6,635 nt of DNA from an uncultured Burkholderiales bacterium (GCA_903904635.1 CAIVDH010000159.1:1-6635); one strand, 5' to 3'. Positions 1-5,952 are shown, counted from the first letter of the stretch. Program-made: numbers and translations. Notes: a model not told the origin generated them from the sequence alone.

Positions 1-84
1 CTGACCATCACCTTCTACTTCAAGATGCGTGCCTTCGAGTTTGGTTGCAATATAATTTTTGATCAGATCAGGCGTAGGAACCAT
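1..84 (-). CDS. ibaG: BolA/IbaG-family protein, N-terminal fragment (cut by window edge)
   Basis: The first 28 codons of a gene that continues beyond position 1. The fragment starts MVPTPDLIKNYI and ends LEVEGDGQ. This fits the start of BolA-like proteins of the IbaG (YrbA) type: an amphipathic first helix, then a strand ending in a Gly-Asp-Gly turn (E. coli IbaG has VSGDG at the matching place). Family members are about 80-100 residues and bind [2Fe-2S] clusters with monothiol glutaredoxins in the cytoplasm. In E. coli the gene lies between mlaB and murA, and here it also follows the mla cluster, which supports the call. The ATG at 84 is the only sensible start; no ATG lies in frame just upstream. 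The 40-bp gap to the permease gene has only a weak A-rich ribosome binding region. The metal-ligand part of the protein lies outside the window, so the subtype is not proven. Confidence 0.75.
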   Translation of the reverse strand, partial: MVPTPDLIKNYIATKLEGTHLEVEGDGQ

Positions 85-124
85 AATTTTGTCTTTTTGT
101 AAAAATATTTTCGCGTGTAAAAGA

Positions 125-880
125 TTAATGGCGCAGCTTGTAGCCACTCTTCAGTAAGCTCACTGCAATCGTTGCCACCACCAGAAAAAATAAACTCACT
201 ATCCCAAAACTGATAAACGGTGAGATATCGGAATGCCCGAAGAAGCCATAACGAAAACCGTCAATCATATAAAAGAATGGGTTGGCATGGGACACCGCTT
301 GCCAAAAAGGCGGCAGCGAATGCACCGAATAAAAAACGCCAGCCAGGAAAGTCGCCGGCACAATTAAAAAATTCTGGAATGCGGCCAGCTGATCAAATTT
401 TTCAGCCCATATGCCAGCCAACAAACCCATGGTACCGAGTATCGCAGCACCCAACAAAGCAAACAAGATTATCCATACAGGTGCAACGAAAGACAGCTTG
501 GCAAACCAGACGGTAATGATGAATACGCCTGCACCTACTGTAAGACCGCGCACCATCGCTGCCAACACATACGCACCAAACAATTCCCAGTGCGATATTG
601 GCGCTAACAAAACAAAAACTAGATTACCGGAAATTTTGGACTGAATCAGTGAGGAAGATGAATTGGCGAATGCATTTTGCAGCACACTCATCATTACTAG
701 TCCTGGCACCAGAAAACCGGTGTAAGAGACGCCAGGAAAAACCTGCACGTGCTCTTCTAGTACATGGCCAAAAATCAGCAGATACAGCATGGCCGTCACC
801 ACTGGCGCTGTCAGCGTTTGCGTGGCCACTTTCCAGAAGCGCAGCACTTCTTTATAAAACAGTGTCTTAAAGCCTGTCAT
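125..880 (-). CDS. yadH: ABC-2 type transporter permease, YadH-like
   Basis: A 251-residue integral membrane protein of the ABC-2 family, close to the usual length (E. coli YadH is about 256). About six hydrophobic segments can be seen, near residues 22-41, 54-76, 103-125, 132-156, 170-186 and 222-245. A cytoplasmic amphipathic start (FYKEVLRFWK, residues 8-17) precedes the first. The family-typical conserved region covers residues 189-213, with LPPFWQ, then SHANP, then YMIDGFRYGF; E. coli YadH has nearly the same pattern. Its ATG overlaps the stop codon of the ATPase gene as ATGA, with GGTGG just upstream, so the two are surely co-translated and form one transporter (probably two permease and two ATPase chains). 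ABC-2 permeases usually export lipids, polysaccharides or drugs. The substrate of YadGH is unknown, and a role in envelope lipid or glycan export is only suggested by the mla neighbourhood. Confidence 0.9.
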   Translation of the reverse strand: MTGFKTLFYKEVLRFWKVATQTLTAPVVTAMLYLLIFGHVLEEHVQVFPGVSYTGFLVPGLVMMSVLQNAFANSSSSLIQSKISGNLVFVLLAPISHWELFGAYVLAAMVRGLTVGAGVFIITVWFAKLSFVAPVWIILFALLGAAILGTMGLLAGIWAEKFDQLAAFQNFLIVPATFLAGVFYSVHSLPPFWQAVSHANPFFYMIDGFRYGFFGHSDISPFISFGIVSLFFLVVATIAVSLLKSGYKLRH

Positions 881-1788
881 TTTCCACCACCCATAATCTG
901 GATGAATACATCTTCAAGATCTGCCTGATTCAATTGCATGTCCTCTATCTTTACATTTGCTTCGCGCAATCTGGCAAGAATCGGTTCAACTTCGGAATAA
1001 TCATTTACACGCAATGTGTATTGTTCACCAATGGCCAGCTCTCCAGGATGAGATAACAAATGATGCAAGCTCTCTGGTAATTTACCGCTGGCTAAACGCA
1101 ATACCAATTGGGAGCCGGAGATACGTTTAATCAGCGCAGCTGTGGAATCGAGCGCAACAATCTGACCTGCCTTAAGCATGGCAATGCGATTGCATAGCGC
1201 CTGCGCTTCTTCCAGATAGTGCGTCGTTAAAATAACAGTGTGACCATCGCGGTTCAGGCGCGAAATAAATTTCCACAGCGTCTGACGCAATTCAACATCC
1301 ACACCAGCAGTGGGCTCATCGAGCATGATCACAGGTGGTTTATGAACCAGCGCCTGCGCCACCAACACACGGCGCTTCATGCCGCCAGACAAAGAGCGCA
1401 TGTTACTGTCGGCTTTATTTGTCAGATCAAGGTGATGCATTACCTCATCGATCCACGCATCATTATTTTGCAAACCAAAATAACCTGACTGCATGCGCAA
1501 AGTTTCACGCACTGTAAAAAACGGGTCAAACACCAGCTCTTGCGGCACCACGCCCAACAAACTGCGCGCCAACCGATATCCGGTAACAACATCATGCCCC
1601 TGAATACTCACTGTGCCTGAGTCCGCACGCGAGAGGCCGGCAATAATCGAAATCAGCGTCGTTTTACCAGCCCCGTTGGGGCCGAGCAAACCAAAAAACT
1701 CGCCTTCTTCAACGTTAAGCGATACCCCACCCAGAGCCTGCAGGGAACCAAAGCGTTTTTTTACGTTGCTGATCTGTATTGCAGCCAT
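877..1788 (-). CDS. yadG: ABC-2 type transporter ATP-binding protein, YadG-like
   Basis: A 303-residue cytoplasmic ATPase that powers the permease encoded next to it. All nucleotide-binding motifs are present, counted from the ATG at 1788: Walker A GPNGAGKT at 36-43, Q-loop Q83, signature LSGGMKR at 133-139, Walker B VIMLDEP at 153-159 with catalytic E158, D-loop AGVD at 161-164, and switch H190. Residues after about 220 form the C-terminal extension common in ABC-2 ATPases, ending in LEDVFIQIMGGGK. E. coli YadG (about 308 residues) has the same layout. The frame is open for 15 more codons to a TTG at 1833, but these do not resemble the family. A TATAAT at 1842-1847 would place the transcript start at about 1835, leaving that TTG almost leaderless, so ATG 1788 is preferred. 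No Shine-Dalgarno is visible before either start. The stop overlaps the permease ATG (ATGA). Confidence 0.9.
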   Translation of the reverse strand: MAAIQISNVKKRFGSLQALGGVSLNVEEGEFFGLLGPNGAGKTTLISIIAGLSRADSGTVSIQGHDVVTGYRLARSLLGVVPQELVFDPFFTVRETLRMQSGYFGLQNNDAWIDEVMHHLDLTNKADSNMRSLSGGMKRRVLVAQALVHKPPVIMLDEPTAGVDVELRQTLWKFISRLNRDGHTVILTTHYLEEAQALCNRIAMLKAGQIVALDSTAALIKRISGSQLVLRLASGKLPESLHHLLSHPGELAIGEQYTLRVNDYSEVEPILARLREANVKIEDMQLNQADLEDVFIQIMGGGK

Positions 1789-1841
1789 GAATGATGAGTG
1801 AGGTGAGTCGGCGCCTTCAAACAGCGCAAGCAAAGTCGTTG

Positions 1842-1847
1842 ATTATA
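1842..1847 (-). promoter_or_regulatory. Candidate -10 element of a promoter for the YadGH-like exporter
   Basis: The minus strand reads TATAAT here, an exact sigma-70 -10 hexamer, in the non-coding gap between mlaB and the ABC ATPase gene. Initiation about 7 nt downstream, near 1835, would give a leader of about 47 nt to ATG 1788. The -35 position is poor: CAGTTG with a 16-bp spacer, or CCAGTT with 17. If used, this promoter may need an activator. One copy of a 13-bp direct repeat covers that -35 position. A TTGACC further upstream is too far away to pair with it. Confidence 0.45.
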
Positions 1848-1861
1848 GGGGATTTCTTGGA

Positions 1862-1939
1862 AACAACTGGAGTGTAACTGTTGCGACAAGGGTCAATAAG
1901 CTTGACGATTTACCCAAATACGCTTTAACAACTGGCGTG
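1862..1939 (-). repeat. Two-copy 13-bp direct repeat upstream of the exporter genes
   Basis: The plus strand has AACAACTGGAGTG at 1862-1874 and AACAACTGGCGTG at 1927-1939, matching at 12 of 13 bases in the same orientation and starting 65 bp apart. On the transcribed strand they read CACTCCAGTTGTT and CACGCCAGTTGTT. The downstream copy lies over the -35 position of the TATAAT at 1842-1847. A separate short dyad, GTCAA-N5-TTGAC (1892-1906), lies between the copies. The arrangement suggests regulator binding sites, but only two copies are seen and no regulator is known. Confidence 0.4.
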
Positions 1940-1965
1940 CTCCAAACGCCCTATGCGCCAACAGA

Positions 1966-2223
1966 TCAGGCAGCCAGCATTGTGTCTGCACCATACAAGT
2001 GGGCCAGACTTTTTAAAGCTGGTGGCATGTTGATAAATTCAAGCCTGAGGCCTTTTGCCTGTGCTGCCCGCTGCCAGGCAAGCATGGCGGCCACGGCAGC
2101 AGAATCCATAGCTATGAGCCCGCTGAAATCAATTTTGGTTTCGCCCGAGGCAATCGCAGCCAGCCCTCGTGCAAGTACGGGCGCAGTATCTGACATAGTC
2201 AGCGAAGTGGCAGAAAACGGCAT
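1966..2223 (-). CDS. mlaB: MlaB-like STAS-domain protein of the Mla lipid transporter
   Basis: An 85-residue cytoplasmic protein made of one STAS domain. The core IDFSGLIAMDSAAVAAML (31-48) has the conserved strand, the acidic-hydroxyl pair D40-S41 at the tip of the loop, and the following helix; E. coli MlaB has VDT at this place, with a key Thr. The C-terminal LYGAD (76-80) matches the E. coli LYNLP region. The family usually has 85-100 residues, so the gene appears complete but short at the N terminus. MlaB binds the outside of MlaF in the MlaFEDB complex and is needed for its stability and ATPase activity. ATG 2223 was chosen because it follows a good ribosome binding site and lies 10 nt after the mlaC stop. 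It is the last mla gene in the cluster. No clear terminator hairpin with a T-run follows it. Confidence 0.88.
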   Translation of the reverse strand: MPFSATSLTMSDTAPVLARGLAAIASGETKIDFSGLIAMDSAAVAAMLAWQRAAQAKGLRLEFINMPPALKSLAHLYGADTMLAA

Positions 2224-2231
2224 AACCCTGA

Positions 2232-2235
2232 CCTC
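2232..2235 (-). promoter_or_regulatory. mlaB ribosome binding site overlapping the mlaC stop codon
   Basis: The minus strand reads TGAGGTCAGGGTT before ATG 2223. GAGG, sharing GA with the mlaC TGA stop, is 8 nt from the ATG. This supports the chosen mlaB start and suggests that ribosomes ending on mlaC re-initiate on mlaB. Confidence 0.6.
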
Positions 2236-2878
2236 AGCTTTTGGCGGGCTTAGGCGGTGCAGCGGACAGCCGTTTGTTACGCTCGACTAAGACTTTGATC
2301 AGACCATCGATGCCACCCTTGCCGATTTCGGTAGAAAAGCTTCCCTTGTATGTTTCAACCAGCCAGGCACCCAGAATATTGACGTCGTAGATTTTCCAGC
2401 CAGTTGCAGTTTTTTCCAACCGATAGTTCAGTTGTATAGGCTCACCACGCGTTTGCAGCACCATTGTGCGCACTTCAACTTCATCATCATCCGGGCTGGC
2501 GCGCAGCGGCTTGTATTCAATTTTCTGATTGCGTACTTGCGAGATAGCACCCGAGTAAGTGTAGACAAGCAAGGTACGGAATTCTTTGGTGAGCATGGAC
2601 TGCTGCTCTGGCGTGGCCTCACGCCAAAACCGCCCTGCTGCCATGGCGGTCATACGCTGAAAATTCACATAAGGGATGACGTTAGTTTGCACCACTTCCA
2701 TGATGCGCTCCTGATCACCCGCCTGTATGCGCTTGTCAGTCTTGGCCAGATCCAGAATTTCCTGGCTAATACGCTTGATCAGCACATCCGGCGCCTCAGC
2801 CTGAGCATTGGGTGCGGCAAATGCAGCGCTAGCCGCGATTGCCAGGAATAAACCGAAAAATCGTTTAATTATGTTCAT
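2234..2878 (-). CDS. mlaC: MlaC, periplasmic phospholipid-binding carrier
   Basis: A 214-residue secreted protein of the MlaC (Ttg2D) family, which shuttles phospholipid between outer-membrane MlaA and the inner-membrane MlaFEDB complex. It begins with a Sec signal peptide: K5-R6, a hydrophobic core at about 8-20, then AFA|AP (cut after 21) or AQA|EA (cut after 27). The mature part carries the family pattern: VIPYVNFQRMTAMAAGRFW (67-85) followed by ATPEQQ (88-93), then FRTLLVYTYSGAI (100-112), and WKIYDVNILGAWLVETYKGS (161-180), which builds the lipid pocket. The end is Pro/Lys-rich (AAPPKPAKS). Length matches E. coli MlaC (about 211). A 171-bp gap separates it from mlaA, and the upstream GGCGAGA is only a modest ribosome binding site. 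mlaB follows within 10 nt. Confidence 0.96.
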   Translation of the reverse strand: MNIIKRFFGLFLAIAASAAFAAPNAQAEAPDVLIKRISQEILDLAKTDKRIQAGDQERIMEVVQTNVIPYVNFQRMTAMAAGRFWREATPEQQSMLTKEFRTLLVYTYSGAISQVRNQKIEYKPLRASPDDDEVEVRTMVLQTRGEPIQLNYRLEKTATGWKIYDVNILGAWLVETYKGSFSTEIGKGGIDGLIKVLVERNKRLSAAPPKPAKS

Positions 2879-3049
2879 GAAATCTCGCCAATATTTGCAA
2901 AGTCATCAGTAAAAATACTGAAAGTTAAAATCTGATATCGCGATAATAACCAATACTTTATCTGGGCAATAGAGCAAAGGCACAATTGGTTTACTGGCGA
3001 AAAGAGCACGCACTGCCAAGGCGCACTCCTCTACCTAGCGTCGAAATAC
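2879..3049 (-). other. 171-bp non-coding gap inside the mla cluster (mlaA–mlaC)
   Basis: This is the only long gap between mla genes; the others are -4 to 45 bp. No convincing ORF is seen. It holds a 10-bp palindrome TATCGCGATA (2936-2945) and a small dyad TCAGTA-AAAA-TACTGA (2906-2921), and it is AT-rich next to mlaC. On the minus strand TTGGTT, 17 bp and TTTTAA give a weak promoter-like pair. No T-tailed terminator is visible after mlaA. The gap could hold a secondary promoter or an mRNA processing site that raises mlaC output; this is inference. Confidence 0.35.
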
Positions 3050-3754
3050 TTACTTGTTATCGCTAATGCGACCAGCACGGCGCTGTAGGTACGCATCCCG
3101 CATGAACTCATATGGATCAAGTGCCGCACCTTCCATGAGCGAGGAAGCACCTAGTAGCGCTGCGCGGTCATCAACTAAACGTATCGCTCGGGCTGAATTG
3201 CGAAAGCGTATATTTTCAGCATAACCCAGTGGATCGGCATACAGGTCAACTGGCTTGGCAATACTGTCACGCAAGGTACTGGAGCCGAAAATAGGCAACA
3301 CAACATAAGGCCCGGATTTCACACCCCATACAGCGAGAGTCTGACCAAAATCTTCTTCATGTTTGGGCAACCCGGCCGGCGTACTGATATCTAATAAACC
3401 AGCCAAACCTATGGTCGAATTAAATATCACACGAACCACATCGCTGGTACCTTCACGCGGCTTACCTTGAAGGAAATTATTAGCGGCGGTCCATACATCG
3501 CCGATGTTGCCAAAGAAATTACCAATGATCGTCTGAAAAAATGTAGGCAAATAATCTGAGTAAGCCGAGGCAACTGGTTTGACTATTTTTTTATCCAGTT
3601 CATGATTGAACGTGAACATGTTACGGTTATAGCGCTCAAATGGATCGCGTGGATCTGATCCGGCATTACTAGGCATGTTGCTGGCGCAGCCAGTGAGGAC
3701 GGCCAGCAACAACAGCAGACCACACAATCTCATGGGATTTTTTATCATGTTCAT
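3050..3754 (-). CDS. mlaA: MlaA (VacJ) outer-membrane lipoprotein
   Basis: A 234-residue lipoprotein that removes phospholipid from the outer leaflet of the outer membrane and passes it to MlaC. It has a lipoprotein signal: hydrophobic LLLLLAVL (13-20), then lipobox L20-T-G-C23, with Ala at +2, which fits outer-membrane sorting. Family motifs follow in order: DPFERYNR (37-44), NNFLQGKPREG (92-102), FNSTIGLAGLLD (111-122), EDFGQTLAVWGV (134-145), GPYVVLPIFGSSTLRD (148-163) and ALDPYEFMRDAYLQRR (211-226). Length is near that of E. coli MlaA (251). The ATG at 3754 overlaps the mlaD stop (ATGA) and has GAGGA 6 nt upstream, so it is preferred over the ATG two codons downstream at 3748. In E. coli mlaA is unlinked to the other mla genes, whereas here it sits in the middle of the cluster, between mlaD and mlaC. 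Confidence 0.96.
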   Translation of the reverse strand: MNMIKNPMRLCGLLLLLAVLTGCASNMPSNAGSDPRDPFERYNRNMFTFNHELDKKIVKPVASAYSDYLPTFFQTIIGNFFGNIGDVWTAANNFLQGKPREGTSDVVRVIFNSTIGLAGLLDISTPAGLPKHEEDFGQTLAVWGVKSGPYVVLPIFGSSTLRDSIAKPVDLYADPLGYAENIRFRNSARAIRLVDDRAALLGASSLMEGAALDPYEFMRDAYLQRRAGRISDNK

Positions 3755-4227
3755 TTTTTTTCCTCGCCACTCGTTTCGGCTGCTTTACTAAACAAAAACT
3801 GGCTAATCAGGCTTTCAAGAACAATGGCTGATTGGGTACTCTTGATACGATCACCGGAAACAAAGTTTTTGACATCACCGCCAGGCTCCAAACCAACATA
3901 TTGCTCACCTAGGAGACCGGAAGTCAGTATCTTGGCCGAGCTATCTTTCGGAAATTCATATCCCGATTGCATGCGCATGACCACCCTCGCCTGAAATTTT
4001 TTATCATCAAAACTGATGCTCTCGATTCTGCCAACCACGACACCAGCGCTCTTAATCGGCGCCCTTGGCTTTAATCCACCAATGTTGTCAAAATTTGCAA
4101 CCAGCGTATAGGTAGGCCCAAAGTTCAATGAACTCATGTTACCAGCCTTGAGCGCAAGAAACATTAACGCCAATGCACCGAGCACCACAAACAGGCCAAC
4201 CCAGACATCCAGAGATTTACGTTGCAT
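3751..4227 (-). CDS. mlaD: MlaD, MCE-domain subunit of the Mla lipid transporter
   Basis: A 158-residue inner-membrane protein with a single MCE domain, which forms a hexameric ring that carries phospholipid between MlaE and periplasmic MlaC. One membrane segment lies at residues 8-27 (VWVGLFVVLGALALMFLALK region), with the rest in the periplasm. The MCE domain covers about 37-116 and includes FDNIGGLKPRAPIKSAGV (46-63), VGRIESI (65-71) and the pore-loop part LLGEQYVGLEPG (105-116). A short C-terminal helix, LESLISQFLF (137-146), would line the central tunnel. E. coli MlaD has about 183 residues, so the tail is shorter here. ATG 4227 is preceded by AGAGGG about 8 nt upstream, in a 45-bp gap after mlaE. 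The stop overlaps the mlaA ATG. Confidence 0.95.
   Translation of the reverse strand: MQRKSLDVWVGLFVVLGALALMFLALKAGNMSSLNFGPTYTLVANFDNIGGLKPRAPIKSAGVVVGRIESISFDDKKFQARVVMRMQSGYEFPKDSSAKILTSGLLGEQYVGLEPGGDVKNFVSGDRIKSTQSAIVLESLISQFLFSKAAETSGEEKK
3761..3765 (-). promoter_or_regulatory. mlaA ribosome binding site followed by an A tract
   Basis: The minus strand reads GAGGA, then six A residues, then ATG (3754). It lies inside the last codons of mlaD and fixes the mlaA start. With the A of the start codon and the last A of GAGGA, the run is eight A residues. Confidence 0.65.
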
Positions 4228-4272
4228 GCTTAAACCCTCTTTTAAAACAATATGGCAGCGCAGACGCCAGCC

Positions 4273-5052
4273 TTAAGAAAACATCAATGCCGTCAGCAGG
4301 AAATCCAGCCACAGCACCATCAATGAACCCATTACTACCGTACGCGTGGTCGCGCGTGCCACGCCCTCAGGCGTGGGCGCGGCACAATAGCCTTGATAAA
4401 GCGCGATGAAGGTCACCGCAACACCAAATACAAAACTCTTAAGCACACCATTGGCAACATCTTTCCAGACATCGACGCCATCTTGCATCTGCGACCAGAA
4501 TGCGCCTTCGTCCACACCGATGAGCTGTACCCCCACCACATAACCGCCCATCACGCCGACTGCACTGAAAATTGCAGCCAGTACTGGCATGGCGATCACA
4601 CCGGCCCAGAAGCGCGGAGCCAGCACCCTGCTAATTGGATCAACTGCCATCATTTCCATGGCAGCGAGCTGCTCACCAGCCTTCATCAGACCAATCTCTG
4701 CCGTCAGCGAAGTACCTGCACGACCAGCAAATAACAAGGCCGTGACTACAGGTCCAAGTTCGCGTGTCAGTGACAATGCAACCAGCAGACCCAATGCCTG
4801 CTCAGAACCGTATTTATTGAGGGTGTAATAGCCCTGTAAACCGAGCACAAAACCTACGAACAATCCTGAAACCGCAATGATCACCAGCGAATAATTACCG
4901 ATGAAATGCACTTGGTCTGTCACCAAACGCAAGCGTCGCAGCAAGCTGCCAGAGCCTGCCAGCAAATCAATGAAGATGCGCGTGGCACTACCTATATCGC
5001 GCAGCGTAACGCGGGTTGACTGTCCGATTTTCTCGAGCAAAGTGGTAATCAT
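4273..5052 (-). CDS. mlaE: MlaE, permease of the Mla lipid transporter
   Basis: A 259-residue integral membrane protein, the same length as E. coli MlaE (260). It forms the dimeric membrane core that opens into the MlaD ring and binds phospholipid. An amphipathic N-terminal helix (about 20-45) lies along the membrane. Hydrophobic segments follow near 53-76, 84-110, 148-178, 203-224 and 238-257. Strongly conserved stretches are GLFVGFVLGLQGY (63-75), SLTRELGPVVTALLFAGRAG (94-113), TAEIGLMKAGEQL (117-129), MEMMAVDPI (132-140), PRFWAGVI (146-153) and ATTRTVV (234-240); the region at about 120-140 includes the coupling helix contacting MlaF. The ATG overlaps the mlaF stop as ATGA, with GGAG 5 nt upstream (5058-5061) inside mlaF, indicating coupled translation. 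Confidence 0.97.
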   Translation of the reverse strand: MITTLLEKIGQSTRVTLRDIGSATRIFIDLLAGSGSLLRRLRLVTDQVHFIGNYSLVIIAVSGLFVGFVLGLQGYYTLNKYGSEQALGLLVALSLTRELGPVVTALLFAGRAGTSLTAEIGLMKAGEQLAAMEMMAVDPISRVLAPRFWAGVIAMPVLAAIFSAVGVMGGYVVGVQLIGVDEGAFWSQMQDGVDVWKDVANGVLKSFVFGVAVTFIALYQGYCAAPTPEGVARATTRTVVMGSLMVLWLDFLLTALMFS

Positions 5053-5852
5053 GCTCGCTCCGACAAGCCGAGCTGCTCTGCCAGCGAGCTGCCTGGATAA
5101 TGAAACGGCACCGGACCGTCAGGATCGGCATGCACAAACTGTTTTACGTAAGGATCATCGGACGCCATCATTTCTTCCGGCGTTCCGTGGGCAACGATGC
5201 GGCCCTGAGAAAGGAAATAAACGCTGTCAGCAATCAGGAACGACTCCCGCACATCATGCGACACCAGTATGGAAGTCGAACCCAGCGCATCATTAAGTTT
5301 GCGTATCAGGTTGGCAGTCACGCCCATGGAAATCGGATCAAGTCCTGCAAACGGCTCGTCATACATAATCAGTTCAGGATCAAGCGCAACCGCGCGTGCC
5401 AACGCAACACGACGCGCCATGCCGCCAGAAACTTCGGCAGGCTTAAGATGGGCAGCATTGGAGAGCCCCACTGCATGCAACTTCAACAGCACCAAATCTC
5501 GAATCATGGATTCAGGCAGCTGGGTATGCTCGCGCAGTGGAAATGCCACATTATCAAAGACGGAGAGATCGGTAAATAATGCGCCGTGCTGAAATAGCAT
5601 GCCCATTTTGCGTCGCATCTGATAGAGCTCTCGCAACGCCAGTGATGGAATTTCATTGCCATTGACCTTGACGCTACCTTGTTGTGGCCGTATCTGTCCG
5701 CCTATCAGCCTCAATACTGTCGTCTTGCCCGAACCCGAGCCGCCCATAACGGCCACCACTTTACCGCGCGGGAATTCCATGCTTAAACCGGACAGGATAG
5801 GCCTGTCGTTGTAAGCAAATTGCACATCGCGGATTTCGACGAGATTAGACAC
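5049..5852 (-). CDS. mlaF: MlaF, ATPase of the Mla lipid transporter
   Basis: A 267-residue cytoplasmic ABC ATPase that energises MlaE and is bound by MlaB. Motifs: Walker A GGSGSGKT (37-44), Q-loop Q88, signature VSGGMARR (141-148; the SGGMARR form is typical of MlaF), Walker B LIMYDEP (161-167) with catalytic E166, D-loop AGLD (169-172), and switch H199. PLREHTQLP (105-113) is identical to E. coli MlaF. The tail GPVPFHYPG (246-254) corresponds to the MlaF C-terminal extension, which in E. coli reaches the neighbouring MlaF near MlaB. The start is GTG at 5852; an in-frame TAA lies five codons upstream with no ATG between, and the MSNLVEIRDV start aligns with the family. No Shine-Dalgarno is visible before this GTG, which is odd for the first gene of an essential-envelope type operon. 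Confidence 0.96.
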   Translation of the reverse strand: MSNLVEIRDVQFAYNDRPILSGLSMEFPRGKVVAVMGGSGSGKTTVLRLIGGQIRPQQGSVKVNGNEIPSLALRELYQMRRKMGMLFQHGALFTDLSVFDNVAFPLREHTQLPESMIRDLVLLKLHAVGLSNAAHLKPAEVSGGMARRVALARAVALDPELIMYDEPFAGLDPISMGVTANLIRKLNDALGSTSILVSHDVRESFLIADSVYFLSQGRIVAHGTPEEMMASDDPYVKQFVHADPDGPVPFHYPGSSLAEQLGLSERA

Positions 5853-5882
5853 TAAGTTATGTGATTAAAGAATAGAAGTCAG

Positions 5883-5923
5883 ATTGTAGTGCAAGCGGGC
5901 GATTTTTCCGATGGAAAAACCCG
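5883..5923 (-). promoter_or_regulatory. Candidate mla operon promoter with an overlapping dyad
   Basis: The minus strand has TACAAT (5883-5888), five of six bases of a -10 hexamer, about 31 bp before the mlaF GTG. The -35 position at 16-18 bp is weak (CGGAAA/TCGGAA/ATCGGA). It is overlapped by a dyad: arms TTTTTCC (5903-5909) and GGAAAAA (5913-5919) with a 3-nt centre, plus an outer CGGG/CCCG pair (5896-5899 and 5920-5923). The dyad has no T-run after it, so it looks more like an operator than a terminator. Neither promoter nor operator is proven. Confidence 0.35.
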
Positions 5924-5952
5924 ACTAAGATGCAAGATAGGATGCCGATAAT

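Noticed and set aside
1789..1833. Fifteen-codon N-terminal extension of the ABC ATPase from a TTG at 1833
   Set aside because: The extension (LALFEGADSPHSSF) has no family likeness, no ribosome binding site, and would begin about 2 nt after the transcript start implied by TATAAT at 1842-1847. ATG 1788 gives the normal family start.
1937..2290. Plus-strand open frame of 117 codons
   Set aside because: It lies opposite mlaB and the end of mlaC, whose protein families are clear. The translation has no recognisable domain and no supporting start signals.
2432..2851. Plus-strand open frame of 139 codons opposite mlaC
   Set aside because: It is an antisense shadow of a well-conserved gene, with a low-sense product rich in His, Arg and Cys and no family likeness.
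3004..3020. Sigma-54-like promoter on the minus strand (CTTGGCAGTGCGTGCTC)
   Set aside because: The GG and GC elements are 10 nt apart instead of the required 12, so it does not fit the -24/-12 pattern.
5100..5579. Plus-strand open frame of 159 codons opposite mlaF
   Set aside because: It is antisense to conserved MlaF motifs, has a highly basic His/Arg-rich product, and has no ribosome binding site or domain.
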